Program-made: the position numbers and the translations under genes | Notes under the pieces: model-generated | Database searches by the model: none | What the model was told of the DNA's origin: nothing | What the model saw: only the letters and a program-made list of their open reading frames with translations | From: CAVPUA01 sp963828015 | Lineage (GTDB): Bacteria; Actinomycetota; Actinomycetes; Mycobacteriales; Jatrophihabitantaceae | NCBI GenBank assembly: GCA_963828015.1 | Contig: CAWHCD010000004.1 | Coordinates: 1,054,001-1,118,000 of the forward strand | Length of the DNA: 64,000 bases | Direction: 5' to 3' | In this document: one piece after another, positions 54,839 through 63,405 of the stretch | Numbering within the stretch: the first letter of the stretch is position 1 | Layout: each line of letters opens with the position of its first letter

Positions 54839-56125
54839 ATGACCGACCTTGATGCGGTTGATTTCTTCACCGACACCGAGCTCGTGCACGATCCCTACCC
54901 CTACTACGACCACATGCGGGCCAAATCCCCCGTGCTGAAGACCGATCAATACGACGGCCTGGTCGTGGTGACCGGCTACGCCGAGACCAACGCGATCTTT
55001 CGCGACAGCGAGACGTACTCGGCCTGCAACACGACGTCCGGGCCGTTCCTGCCGATCAGCAAGCCGCTGATCGGCGACGACATCAGCGAGACCATCGCGG
55101 CCGACCGGCATCGCTTTCCCGGTCACCTGGACATGGTCACCATGGACGCCCCGGAGCACACGCGGGAACGGTCGCTGCTCAACCGGGTGATGACACCCAA
55201 GCGACTCCGGGAGAACGAAGAGTTCATGCGGCGGTTGGCCCACCAGCAGCTGGACAAAATCGTCGACCAGGGCAGCTGCGAGTTCATCAAGTCGTTCACG
55301 CAGCCGTTCTCGATGCTGGCGATCGCCGACGTCCTGGGGGTGCCCGAGGAGCAGCACGAGACCTTCCGTGAAGGCTTCGGGCTGCGCGATTCGCACACGA
55401 ACTCGATCTCCCTCGGCGGGGGTGAGAAGAGCAGCTACGACCTCACCGGCAACGCCTGGCTCGACGAGTGGTTCACCGCCTACCTCGAGGCCCGCCGCCT
55501 CGAGCCGCGTTCGGACGTGCTCACCGACCTGGCGCTGGCGAAGTACCCCGACGGTTCCACGCCCGACATGAGCGCCGTCGTGCGCACGGCGACCTTCCTG
55601 TTCTCCGCCGGCCAGGAAACCACCGCCCGGCTATTGGCCGTTGCGCTCAAGTACCTGGCTGAGTACCCGGAGCTGCAGGACGAGCTGCGTGTACATCCAG
55701 AACGCATCCGGAACTTCATCGAAGAGGCGCTGCGGATCGAAAGCCCGACCAAGGCTGATTCGCGATTGACGCGGCGCCCGGCCCGCGTCGGGGGAGTCGA
55801 CATTCCGGCGGGGACCACCGTGGTCATGATGCTGGGGGCGGCCAACCGCGATCCCCGGCACTTCGACGCGCCGGACGAGTTTCGGGCCGACCGGCCCAAC
55901 GCCAAGGAACAGATTGCTTTCGGTCGCGGTATTCACTCGTGTCCGGGCGGCCCGCTGGCGCGTGCGGAGGGCTTCATCACGGTCGAGGCGGTGCTCAATC
56001 GGATGCGCAACATCCGCCTGTCCGAGCAGCACCACGGCCCGGCGACGCAACGGCACTTCGAATACGAACCGACCTGGGTCCTGCACGGCCTGCGTGCACT
56101 GCACATCGAGTACGACGCGGCCTGA
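54839..56125 (+). CDS. Cytochrome P450
   Basis: 428 residues from ATG 54839. I-helix oxygen-activation motif FLFSAGQETTARLLAVALKY, K-helix ExxR in IEEALRIESPTK, and heme loop IAFGRGIHSCPGGPLARAEG with the thiolate Cys at about residue 367. Soluble bacterial class I enzyme. Its neighbours (ferredoxin, SDR, hydratase, CoA-transferase, TetR) suggest hydroxylation of a lipid, terpenoid or steroid for breakdown; the exact substrate cannot be told. Confidence 0.92.
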   Translation: MTDLDAVDFFTDTELVHDPYPYYDHMRAKSPVLKTDQYDGLVVVTGYAETNAIFRDSETYSACNTTSGPFLPISKPLIGDDISETIAADRHRFPGHLDMVTMDAPEHTRERSLLNRVMTPKRLRENEEFMRRLAHQQLDKIVDQGSCEFIKSFTQPFSMLAIADVLGVPEEQHETFREGFGLRDSHTNSISLGGGEKSSYDLTGNAWLDEWFTAYLEARRLEPRSDVLTDLALAKYPDGSTPDMSAVVRTATFLFSAGQETTARLLAVALKYLAEYPELQDELRVHPERIRNFIEEALRIESPTKADSRLTRRPARVGGVDIPAGTTVVMMLGAANRDPRHFDAPDEFRADRPNAKEQIAFGRGIHSCPGGPLARAEGFITVEAVLNRMRNIRLSEQHHGPATQRHFEYEPTWVLHGLRALHIEYDAA

Positions 56126-56143
56126 CCAGATCTGCGCGTCGGG

Positions 56144-56734
56144 TTAGCTGCGCCGCTCGCCCTCGACTTCACGGATCTGGCGCTCCATGTAGGCAACCGT
56201 CTCCGAGTGCCCGTCGACCATTCCGAGAGATGCCTCGGCGGCCAGGAAGCGGGTGATGCCGGAGAGCAGGATGGCCGCGACGGTCGGCGGCAGGTCCTTG
56301 CTCGACACACCGTGGCGTTTGAAGGTCGCCTTGATCGCCTTGACCTCGGCCGCCCGTAACTTCTCCACCGTCGCCGCGATCTCGGCGCGAATCGACTTGC
56401 GATGATTGGCCAGCGCGACGAACTCCATCGTCAGCGCCGCGCCCTCCACGGAGCGGCTCAGATCCCAGATCGCCCACAACGGCTGATCAGCTGCCAGGGC
56501 CTCGGTCTGGGCGACCAGGCCCTGCTCGGCGCGGCGCCGGAACAGGGCCAGGAACAGGTCATCCATCGTGCGGAAGTAGTAGTGCACCAGCGCCGGGTTC
56601 AGGCCGGCCTCGACCGCCACCCGCCGTGACGTGACGGAGGCGTAACCGTCGCGGACCATCAGCGCGGCGGCGGCGTCGAGGAGCAGTCCGCGGGAGGCAG
56701 ACGTCTCCGAACCGAATCTCCTGGCCGCCACCAT
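56144..56734 (-). CDS. TetR family transcriptional regulator
   Basis: 196 residues from ATG 56734. The helix-turn-helix is LLLDAAAALMVRDGYASVTS then RRVAVEAGLNPALVHYYFRT (about residues 18-57). The C-terminal ligand domain is unlike well-known subfamilies. It converges on the P450 gene 18 bases away and may control the catabolic cluster. No operator was identified in the 144-base region before it. Confidence 0.85.
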   Translation of the reverse strand: MVAARRFGSETSASRGLLLDAAAALMVRDGYASVTSRRVAVEAGLNPALVHYYFRTMDDLFLALFRRRAEQGLVAQTEALAADQPLWAIWDLSRSVEGAALTMEFVALANHRKSIRAEIAATVEKLRAAEVKAIKATFKRHGVSSKDLPPTVAAILLSGITRFLAAEASLGMVDGHSETVAYMERQIREVEGERRS

Positions 56735-56878
56735 GGCGCAGACTCTAGTCACCCTCGCCGGGTGAAGGCGCGCCTGCGGAGTGGTGATTGAATCACAGCG
56801 CGGCAGCGGCGCGGGCGGGTTCCGGCCGCGCGCGGCCGACACCCTGACGCCCAAGATCCCACGAGGAGCACAAACACA

Positions 56879-57208
56879 ATGTCCGATGACGCCGTAATCG
56901 AGACCCTGGCCGCCATCACGGCCGAGTCGCTGGCCCGTTTCGAGCTGGGACCCGAGATCCTGCTGACCGCGCGCCTGGCCGCGCTCGTGGCCGTCGACGC
57001 CCCTGCCGCGTCCTACCTCTTCCACATCGGCCCGGCGACCGAGCTGGGCGTGACGATCGAGGACGTGCAGAACATCCTCATCGCGGTGGCGCCGATCGTC
57101 GGGACCCCGCGGGTGCTGTCGGCCGCCGGCAAGATCGCCGACGCGTTGGGCATCGCCGTCGCGGTCGTCGTCGCCGAGCTCGAGGCGGAGCTGGAGTCAG
57201 AGGCCTGA
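56879..57208 (+). CDS. Carboxymuconolactone decarboxylase-like small protein without active-site Cys
   Basis: 109 residues from ATG 56879, preceded by ACGAGGAG. The all-helical pattern (ELGPEILLTARLAALVAVDA, GPATELGVTIEDVQNILIAV, IVGTPRVLSAAGKIADALGI) resembles the CMD fold, but there is no CxxC. It cannot be a thiol peroxidase of the AhpD type. The function is unknown. A strong terminator follows 24 bases after the stop. Confidence 0.68.
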   Translation: MSDDAVIETLAAITAESLARFELGPEILLTARLAALVAVDAPAASYLFHIGPATELGVTIEDVQNILIAVAPIVGTPRVLSAAGKIADALGIAVAVVVAELEAELESEA

Positions 57209-57232
57209 GTCACTCGCCCGCCGAGCGGGCTT

Positions 57233-57273
57233 GCGAATCACCCTGGCCGACTCAGTCGGCCAGGGTGATTCGC
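57233..57273. terminator. Bidirectional terminator, 19-bp perfect stem
   Basis: The arm 57233-57251 (GCGAATCACCCTGGCCGAC) pairs perfectly with 57255-57273 around the loop TCA. It lies between the ends of two convergent genes (57208 and 57287). The stem is the longest perfect one I found in the window. Confidence 0.85.
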
Positions 57274-57286
57274 GTCGGCTGGCCGC

Positions 57287-57814
57287 TCAGACGGCGGCGG
57301 CGTCGATCTCCTTCTCGAGTTCCTTCTCGTCGGCCCGCAGCTGCTTCTTCGTCTGCTTCTTGGCCCGCGTGATGGCTTGGTCGACCTTGGCCTCGAGGTC
57401 GGACGCGGCGATCACGATCAAGCCGCTCTGCCCGTCGTCGAGCAGCTCACCGATCTCCTTGAGGTCCGACCGGCTCATCCCGGCCACCACGTGCCCGGTC
57501 AGGGCCCCCAGGCCGGCTCCGGCCGCGCCGCCCCACAGCAGCCCGGCGCCGAGGGCGACCGCGGGGAAGATCGCCAGCACCGCGCCGCCGACCAGGCCAA
57601 TGCCGAGCCCGCCCCACGCGCCCTGCCGGGTCGGCTGCTCGTGCTTCTTGACGATCTTGACCTTGCCGTTCTCGTGCTTGCTGATCACCGCCGCGTCATA
57701 GGTGTCGATCAAGCCCGACGTCTTGTAGAAGTCGTGCACGGCGTCGTAGTCGGCGATGGCCGAGTCCTCGTCGTCGTAGCTGCCCACCAAGACGATGAAG
57801 GTGTCCAAGCTCAT
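57287..57814 (-). CDS. DUF1269 family membrane-associated protein
   Basis: 175 residues. The N-terminus (FIVLVGSYDDEDSAIADYDA, HENGKVKIVKKHEQP) and a central Gly/Ala-rich hydrophobic region (LGIGLVGGAVLAIFPAVALG, AGLLWGGAAGAGLGALTGHV, about 70-110) fit the DUF1269 family. The C-terminus is charged and probably coiled (KKQTKKQLRADEKELEKEID). Members are often general-stress proteins of unknown function. Confidence 0.8.
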   Translation of the reverse strand: MSLDTFIVLVGSYDDEDSAIADYDAVHDFYKTSGLIDTYDAAVISKHENGKVKIVKKHEQPTRQGAWGGLGIGLVGGAVLAIFPAVALGAGLLWGGAAGAGLGALTGHVVAGMSRSDLKEIGELLDDGQSGLIVIAASDLEAKVDQAITRAKKQTKKQLRADEKELEKEIDAAAV

Positions 57815-57912
57815 GAAGGGTCTCCTCGCTCTTCGCTGTCGCGGTCGTCTGTCGGCTCGCCCACCGGCGAGCCCAGCTCATCCTTTGCGAGTGGGCGCAC
57901 CGGCGTCAACGG

Positions 57913-59595
57913 TCACGGTCGCTGCTCGCTCTGAAAGTGCACCTTCGCGGCTTCGATGCTCGGCCAGATGCGCCCGGACCCGAGCCGCTGCGCCAGCACG
58001 TCCTGGTCCAGCTGGGCCCGGGCGGCGGTGGGGACCTCGGCCAGCCAGAGCTCGACGTCGCGCCGGCGCAGGCTTTCGTGGAGGTCGGCGAGGGAATCGA
58101 GCACCGGAAGCCCGAGGTGGAAGCTGGCGTTCAGCACCAGGCACACCACCGTCGTCGGGGTGATCTCGTCGACCAGCTCCTGCACCCGGTGCCGGACCCG
58201 ATCGGCGTTGCCGAAGAACAGTCCGCCGTCGGGCCGCACGATGAGCAACCCGGGAACGGTCTGCAGGTCGGGCCGGTAGGCCAGGTCGAAGTACTCACCA
58301 TCGTGCCTGCGACCGAGCACCGCGATTCGGGGTGCACTGGCGTAGGCGATGAACAGGACCAGCGACAGCGCAACCGCGATGACCAGGCCGGGCAGCAGGT
58401 CGAAGACCAGCACCCCGAACAGGGCGATGATCGCGACGGCGAAGCTGGGCCGATCCCGGGCGCCAGTACTTGCGCATCACGTCGACGCGCAGGAAGCCGC
58501 GCACGGCCACGATGACGATCGCTCCGAGCACCGGCTCCGGCAGTTGCGTGAACAGCGGGGTGAGAAATGCCGCGGTGATCAGGACGAGCACCGCGGCGAT
58601 GCACGGAAACCATCTGGGTCTCGCCGCCGGCGCCCTCGACGGCCGCGGTCCGCGATGCGCTGCCGGAGACGGCAAAGCCGCGGAACAGCCCGACGGCGGC
58701 GTTGGAGGCGCCCATCGCGATCATTTCCTGGTTGGCGTCCACCTCGTAGTCGTGCTCTCGGGCGAACCGGCTCGAGATCGAGTACGACTCGGCGAACACG
58801 ACCAGAGCGCCAGCCCGAACGCACCCGCCGAGTGAGCTGGCCGACCTGATGCCAGCTGACATCGGGTATGTGCGGCTTCGGCACCGACGACGGGATCTTG
58901 CCGACCACGTCGACCCCGTGGTCCTGTCAGGTGGAACAGGTAGGACACCGCGATCCCGCCGACGAGCACGACCAGCGACGCGGGCAGGCGGGGCAGGTAC
59001 GTCTCCAACGCCAGCAGGGCCACGATCGCGAGCCAGCCCGACGACGATGGTGGTCACGACTCCAGTCGTCGATCTGTTGCAGCAGATGCCCCAGCCGCGG
59101 GAAGAAGTCGCCGTCGCCGGTGGAGACGCCGACGATCTTGCCGAGCTGGCGGACCACGATGATCAGCGCCATTCCGAACAGGAAGCCGATCAGCGCCGGC
59201 TCGGCCAGGAAGTTGGTGATGAACCCCAGCCGCAGCAGACCGGCGGCGATCAGGATGACGCCGGCGATCAGCGCCAGCGCCGCCGACAGCTCGATCGCGT
59301 CGTCGGAGTTCGCCGACACGGCGGCGACAGTTGATGCGGACAGGATCGCGGCGGCGGAGGTGGCGCCGACGATCAGGTTGCGGGAGGAGCCGAAGATCGC
59401 GTAGATCACCAGGGCGACGGGTGCGGCGTAGAAGGCGTTCTGGGGCGGGACACCGGCGATCTGGGCGTAGGCGACCGATTCGGGCACCACGATCGCCCAC
59501 GCGGTCAGCGCGCCGATCGTGTCCCCGCGCGGCGAGGCCTTCCGGTAGCGGGGCAGCCAGGTCGTGATCGGCACGTATCGGCCGAGGGACGTCAT
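57913..59595 (-). CDS. SulP-type inorganic anion transporter with STAS domain (frameshifted)
   Basis: About 560 residues after repair, from ATG 59595 (GTG 59601 also possible). The N-terminal transport region is intact: YRKASPRGDTIGALTAWAIV, PESVAYAQIAGVPPQNAFYA, IFGSSRNLIVGATSAAAIL. Later segments include MALLALETYLPRLPASLVVL and ANQEMIAMGASNAAVGLFRG. The C-terminal STAS domain (VPGLLIVRPDGGLFFGNADR) is also intact. At least five single-base changes break the frame (near 59050, 58930, 58805, 58610 and 58460). SulP proteins move sulfate, bicarbonate or dicarboxylates; substrate unclear. Confidence 0.8.
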
Positions 59596-59618
59596 GGACA
59601 CAAACTAAACGGTCGACG

Positions 59619-60350
59619 CTAGAGACCCAGGATCTCCAACAGTGAGCGGTAGTCGGTGATCCGGAAGTCGGGCTGGCAGCCCTGAAAGTCCTTGGTGCCC
59701 TGGTCGGAGTCGAACATCACCGTCTTCATCCCGGCCTCGCGAGCACCGAAGATGTCGCGATGCATGTCGTTCCCGACGTACATCGTGTGCTCGGCAGCGA
59801 TACCCAGTTTGTCCAGCGCGACCTGGAACAGCCGACCGTCGGGCTTGCGGAAGCCGTAGTCACCCGAGACCACGATCGGGTCGAAGTAGTCCAGGATGCC
59901 CACCCGGTGCAGTTCGGCCCGGGCCCAGGCGCTCTGGGCGTCGGTGACCACGGCTAGGGGGAAGTGCTCTCGCAGCCGGTTGAGCGTCTTGCGCACGTGC
60001 GGGTACAGGCGCAGCCGTCGGCGGGAGATCCCGCGGGCCATCTCGGCGAGGAACAGCGGTATCTGCTCGAGCTTCTGCGGCGGCAGCGATCGCGTGTAGT
60101 CGGTCTGGTGCTCCTCGAGAATCGTGCGCCAGATGGCCACGGCGTCGAACTCGGGGTGCGCCTCGGCACTGGAGCGCCGTTGCTGCTTCATGATGCGGAA
60201 GTAGAGCTCGCTCACCTCGTGGCGGCGTAGATCAATGCCCTGGTAGCTCAGGTAATGGCCAGCAGCGCGGAAGATCTCGTCCATTCCCTCGTCGGTGAGG
60301 ATCTCGATCAGGGTGCCGTTGACGTCGAAGGCGATTGCCCGAATATCCAT
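59619..60350 (-). CDS. HAD-superfamily hydrolase with atypical DxN motif
   Basis: About 243 residues from ATG 60350; the frame is open to 60371 (MEPERNEM). Motif I is IRAIAFDVNGTL, where the second Asp of the usual DxDGT is Asn. Motif II is VVTDAQSAW, Lys in GFRKPDGRLFQVAL, motif III in MYVGNDMHRDIFGAREAG. The second Asp normally acts as acid/base, so the chemistry may differ from a standard phosphatase. It starts close behind the APH-like gene, so the two are probably co-transcribed. Confidence 0.8.
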   Translation of the reverse strand: MDIRAIAFDVNGTLIEILTDEGMDEIFRAAGHYLSYQGIDLRRHEVSELYFRIMKQQRRSSAEAHPEFDAVAIWRTILEEHQTDYTRSLPPQKLEQIPLFLAEMARGISRRRLRLYPHVRKTLNRLREHFPLAVVTDAQSAWARAELHRVGILDYFDPIVVSGDYGFRKPDGRLFQVALDKLGIAAEHTMYVGNDMHRDIFGAREAGMKTVMFDSDQGTKDFQGCQPDFRITDYRSLLEILGL

Positions 60351-60377
60351 CTCGTTCCGCTCCGGCTCCACGGCGGT

Positions 60378-61439
60378 TCAGCTGGCCCGCAGCAGTCTCT
60401 TCGCCTGCCCGACCAGTCGACCGCCGTAGTCGCGGGAGATGTAGTCGTTGCGGGCAATTCGCAACAGGTTGAGCCCCATATAGTACGGAATACGAGCGGT
60501 TATCGAATCAAACGTCCGTTGACGATCCGGGAAATGACAGCTGTATTCCCAGAGAAAATGCCCGATGAACGGTTCGGCTCGCCGCCGGTCTCCGGTCGCG
60601 AGCATGAACGCGTGCTGCAGCTCACCGGCCACCCGGCCGACGTCGAACATGCGGTCGCCACGCTTCATCCGTTCCAGGTCGATCGCCGCGACGTCCATGC
60701 CGTGACCGAAGAGGAAGTTGGCCGGAGTCGCGTCGCCGTGCAGCCAGACCTGCTGGTCCTGCCACATCTGCGGCCGCTCACGCCACCGGTCGCGCAGCCA
60801 GGCCAGCTCGTCGACGTCCCACTCACCCACTCGGCCGCGACGCTTCAAGCTTTTGAGCAAGGAGTCGAAGTAGCTGCAGTCGGCGTCGAAGTCGACACTG
60901 TCGCCATTTGCCGTGCGATTGTGCTGGGTGGCCAGGAAGTAGGCCAGCGCCTTGAGCCGCCAGTAAAGGTGCGCATCGTCGCGGTGGTGCGTCGAGCGCG
61001 CGATCGCCTGGCTGAACTCCTCGCCGGCGTAGAACTCCAGCGCCAGCACCGAGTTGATGTCGCGGCTGAATCCCAGCGGGCGAATCACGTGGTGGGGCGA
61101 GCCGATCAGATCGTAGCGGCGCAACGTCTGCAGGCTCTCGTACTCCTGGTGGGCGGCCGTCGCCGCCCGGTCACGGTCCCAACCGAACTTCGGCCCGTAG
61201 AACTTGCAGATCATCCGGGCGCCGCTGAACTTCTCCTCGTAGGCGTAGACCTCGTTGCTGCCGGTGAGCCGAAAGACGCGGAAAGCCGGATTCGATTGGC
61301 GAATGCCCATTCGGCTAGAAATGATCTCGCTCATGAATCCGTAGAGGGGGTCGTGGCCCGCGACGTAGCCGACAAACTTTCCCACCACGCCGACGTTCAC
61401 CTCCATCAGCTCGACGCCGGCCGGACGTCCAGCGGTCAT
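60378..61439 (-). CDS. Aminoglycoside phosphotransferase-like kinase
   Basis: 353 residues from ATG 61439; a start at the later MEVNVGVVGKF is possible. Kinase-fold features: AYEEKFSGARMICKFYGPKF (ATP-binding Lys), catalytic loop WLHGDATPANFLFGHGMD (HGDxxxxN), metal site AAIDLERMKRGDRMFDVGRV (DLE in place of DxD). The family phosphorylates small molecules such as aminoglycosides, choline or sugars. The HAD gene beside it suggests a kinase/phosphatase pair; the substrate is unknown. Confidence 0.75.
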   Translation of the reverse strand: MTAGRPAGVELMEVNVGVVGKFVGYVAGHDPLYGFMSEIISSRMGIRQSNPAFRVFRLTGSNEVYAYEEKFSGARMICKFYGPKFGWDRDRAATAAHQEYESLQTLRRYDLIGSPHHVIRPLGFSRDINSVLALEFYAGEEFSQAIARSTHHRDDAHLYWRLKALAYFLATQHNRTANGDSVDFDADCSYFDSLLKSLKRRGRVGEWDVDELAWLRDRWRERPQMWQDQQVWLHGDATPANFLFGHGMDVAAIDLERMKRGDRMFDVGRVAGELQHAFMLATGDRRRAEPFIGHFLWEYSCHFPDRQRTFDSITARIPYYMGLNLLRIARNDYISRDYGGRLVGQAKRLLRAS

Positions 61440-61523
61440 GGATAATTCACACGGTAGTTGCCCTGCGTTTCGACAATGTGACGCCAAATCGTTGGCCGAT
61501 GCGGTAGGCGGTAGCGTTTGCGC

Positions 61524-62664
61524 GTGCCGAAGTTGAGCGACCTCATCGAGGCCATGGACGGGTGGTACGCCCGGTCGTGGGCGCAGTCCTGGGATGCCGT
61601 CGGACTCGTGTGCGGCGACCCGGGCGAGGACGTCGACCGCGTGCTGCTGGCCGTCGACCCGGTCGCGGCGACGGTCGATGAGGCGATGCGCACGCGGGCG
61701 CAGTTGTTGATCACCCACCACCCGTTGCTGCTCACCGGCGTTCATGGCGTGCCCGCCGATGATCCGAAGGGCGGCGTTGATCCATCGGATGATTCGTTCG
61801 GGCGTGGCTCATTTCGTGGCGCACACCAACGCCGACGTCGCCGACCCGGGGGTCTCCGACGCGTTGGGTGAGCGGCTCGGGCTACGCGACCTGCGCCCGC
61901 TCGAGGCCGACTCCGACGCGCTCGACAAGTTGGTGGTCTTCGTCCCGGTGAGCGACACCCAGAGGTTGATCGACGCCCTCGCCGAGGCCGGGGCGGGCCG
62001 ACTCGGGGACTACGACCGCTGCGCGTGGATCGTCGAGGGCACAGGGACCTTCCGCCCGGGCGTCGGCGCGCAGCCCTCGATCGGTACGCCGGGTGAGGTC
62101 AGCTCGGTCGCCGAGTCGCGAGTCGAGATGGTGCTGCCGCGCGCCCGGCGGCTCAGTGTCATTGCCGCGTTGCGCGCCGCCCATCCCTACGAGGAGCCCG
62201 CCTTCGACCTGCTGCCCATGGTCGACCTGCCGAGCCGCCGGGGGACCGGGCGCGTCGGGACCCTCGATCCGTTGCCGCTACGGGAGTTCCTGCGCCGCGC
62301 CGGCGAGGTGCTGCCGGCGACCAGTTGGGGGCTGCGCGCCGCGGGTGACCCGGAGCGAATGGTGGGCACGGTCGCGGTGTGCGGGGGATCGGGGGCCAGC
62401 CACATCCCGGACGCGCGACGTGCCGGTGCTGACGTCTATCTCACCGCCGATCTCAAGCATCACACCGGCACCGAGGCGGTGCTCGAGGGCCCCGATGACT
62501 CCATGGCGCTCATCGACGTCGCGCACTGGGCCAGCGAGGCCCCGTGGCTCGACCAGGTGGCCGCTCGGCTGCGCGAACGGTTCGGCACTACCGTGGACGT
62601 CGAGGTATCCACTATCGCCACCGATCCGTGGAACCTGCATCAACCGTCGAAGAATAGGGACTAA
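61524..62664 (+). CDS. NIF3-like dinuclear metal centre protein (one frameshift)
   Basis: About 379 residues after repair, from GTG 61524 (a TTG six bases earlier is possible). Metal ligands: LITHHPLLLTG near 61715, AHFVAHTNADVADPG after the break, and LIDVAHWASEAPW near the end. A central PII-like insert (HPYEEPAFDLLPM) is typical of bacterial members. One extra g near 61768 (gggcggcg for gggcgcg) breaks the frame. The family is widely conserved but its reaction is not settled; GTP cyclohydrolase-like activity has been proposed. Linked to the next gene by adjacency (stop 62664, start 62665). Confidence 0.85.
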
Positions 62665-63405
62665 GTGATCGTCGATCCGGCCGCACAACTGCGGCTTCTC
62701 GATCTGCAGGCCGCCGACACCGCGCTGGCCCAACTGGCTCACCGCCGGGCCACGCTGCCGGAGCTGGCCGCCATCGCCACGGCGGCACGAACGGCGGCCG
62801 AGTTGCAGAACGAGCTCATCGACGTCCAGACGCAGGTCGATGACTTCGCCGGTGAGCAGCGCAAGCTCGAGAACGAGGTCGACACCGTGCGCACCCGGTC
62901 GGCCCGCGACGAGCAGCGGCTGGCCAACGGCGGACTGCCGGCCAAGGAACTCGAGGGGCTGCAGCACGAGATCACCTCGCTCGCGCGCCGGCAGTCGACG
63001 CTCGAGGACGATCTGCTCGAGATCATGGAGCAACGAGAGGGCGCCGAGGGCGGGCTGGCCGACCTGACGCGGCGCCGTGACGCCCTGCTGGCCGAGCAAG
63101 CCGCCCTCGAGGAGCGGCGCGACGCCCAGTTCGCCGACATCGATCGTCAGTCCGCGCAACGCGGCAGCGAACGCACCGCGATCGCGGCCGGCATACCCGC
63201 CGAGCTGCTCGGCCTCTACGAGAAGGTCGCGGCGGTCAATGGCGGCGTTGGCGCGGCGATGCTCAGGCAGCGTCGCTGCGAGGGCTGCCACCTCGAACTC
63301 GCGGGCAATGAGCTGACCGCGGTTCGCAACGCCGAGCCCGAGCTGATCGTGCGGTGCGAGAACTGCCGGCGAATCCTCGTGCGCACGGCCGAGTCCGGTC
63401 TGTGA
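62665..63405 (+). CDS. Coiled-coil protein with C-terminal C4 zinc ribbon
   Basis: 246 residues from GTG 62665. A long coiled coil (about 10-180; TQVDDFAGEQRKLENEVDTV, AKELEGLQHEITSLARRQST) precedes a C4 zinc ribbon: RRCEGCHLELAGNELTAV and IVRCENCRRILVR. This is the CT398-like family, corresponding to Rv2229c in M. tuberculosis, where NIF3, this gene and RNase H/phosphatase are also adjacent. The function is not established; a role in RNA or secretion has been suggested for relatives. Confidence 0.85.
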   Translation: MIVDPAAQLRLLDLQAADTALAQLAHRRATLPELAAIATAARTAAELQNELIDVQTQVDDFAGEQRKLENEVDTVRTRSARDEQRLANGGLPAKELEGLQHEITSLARRQSTLEDDLLEIMEQREGAEGGLADLTRRRDALLAEQAALEERRDAQFADIDRQSAQRGSERTAIAAGIPAELLGLYEKVAAVNGGVGAAMLRQRRCEGCHLELAGNELTAVRNAEPELIVRCENCRRILVRTAESGL

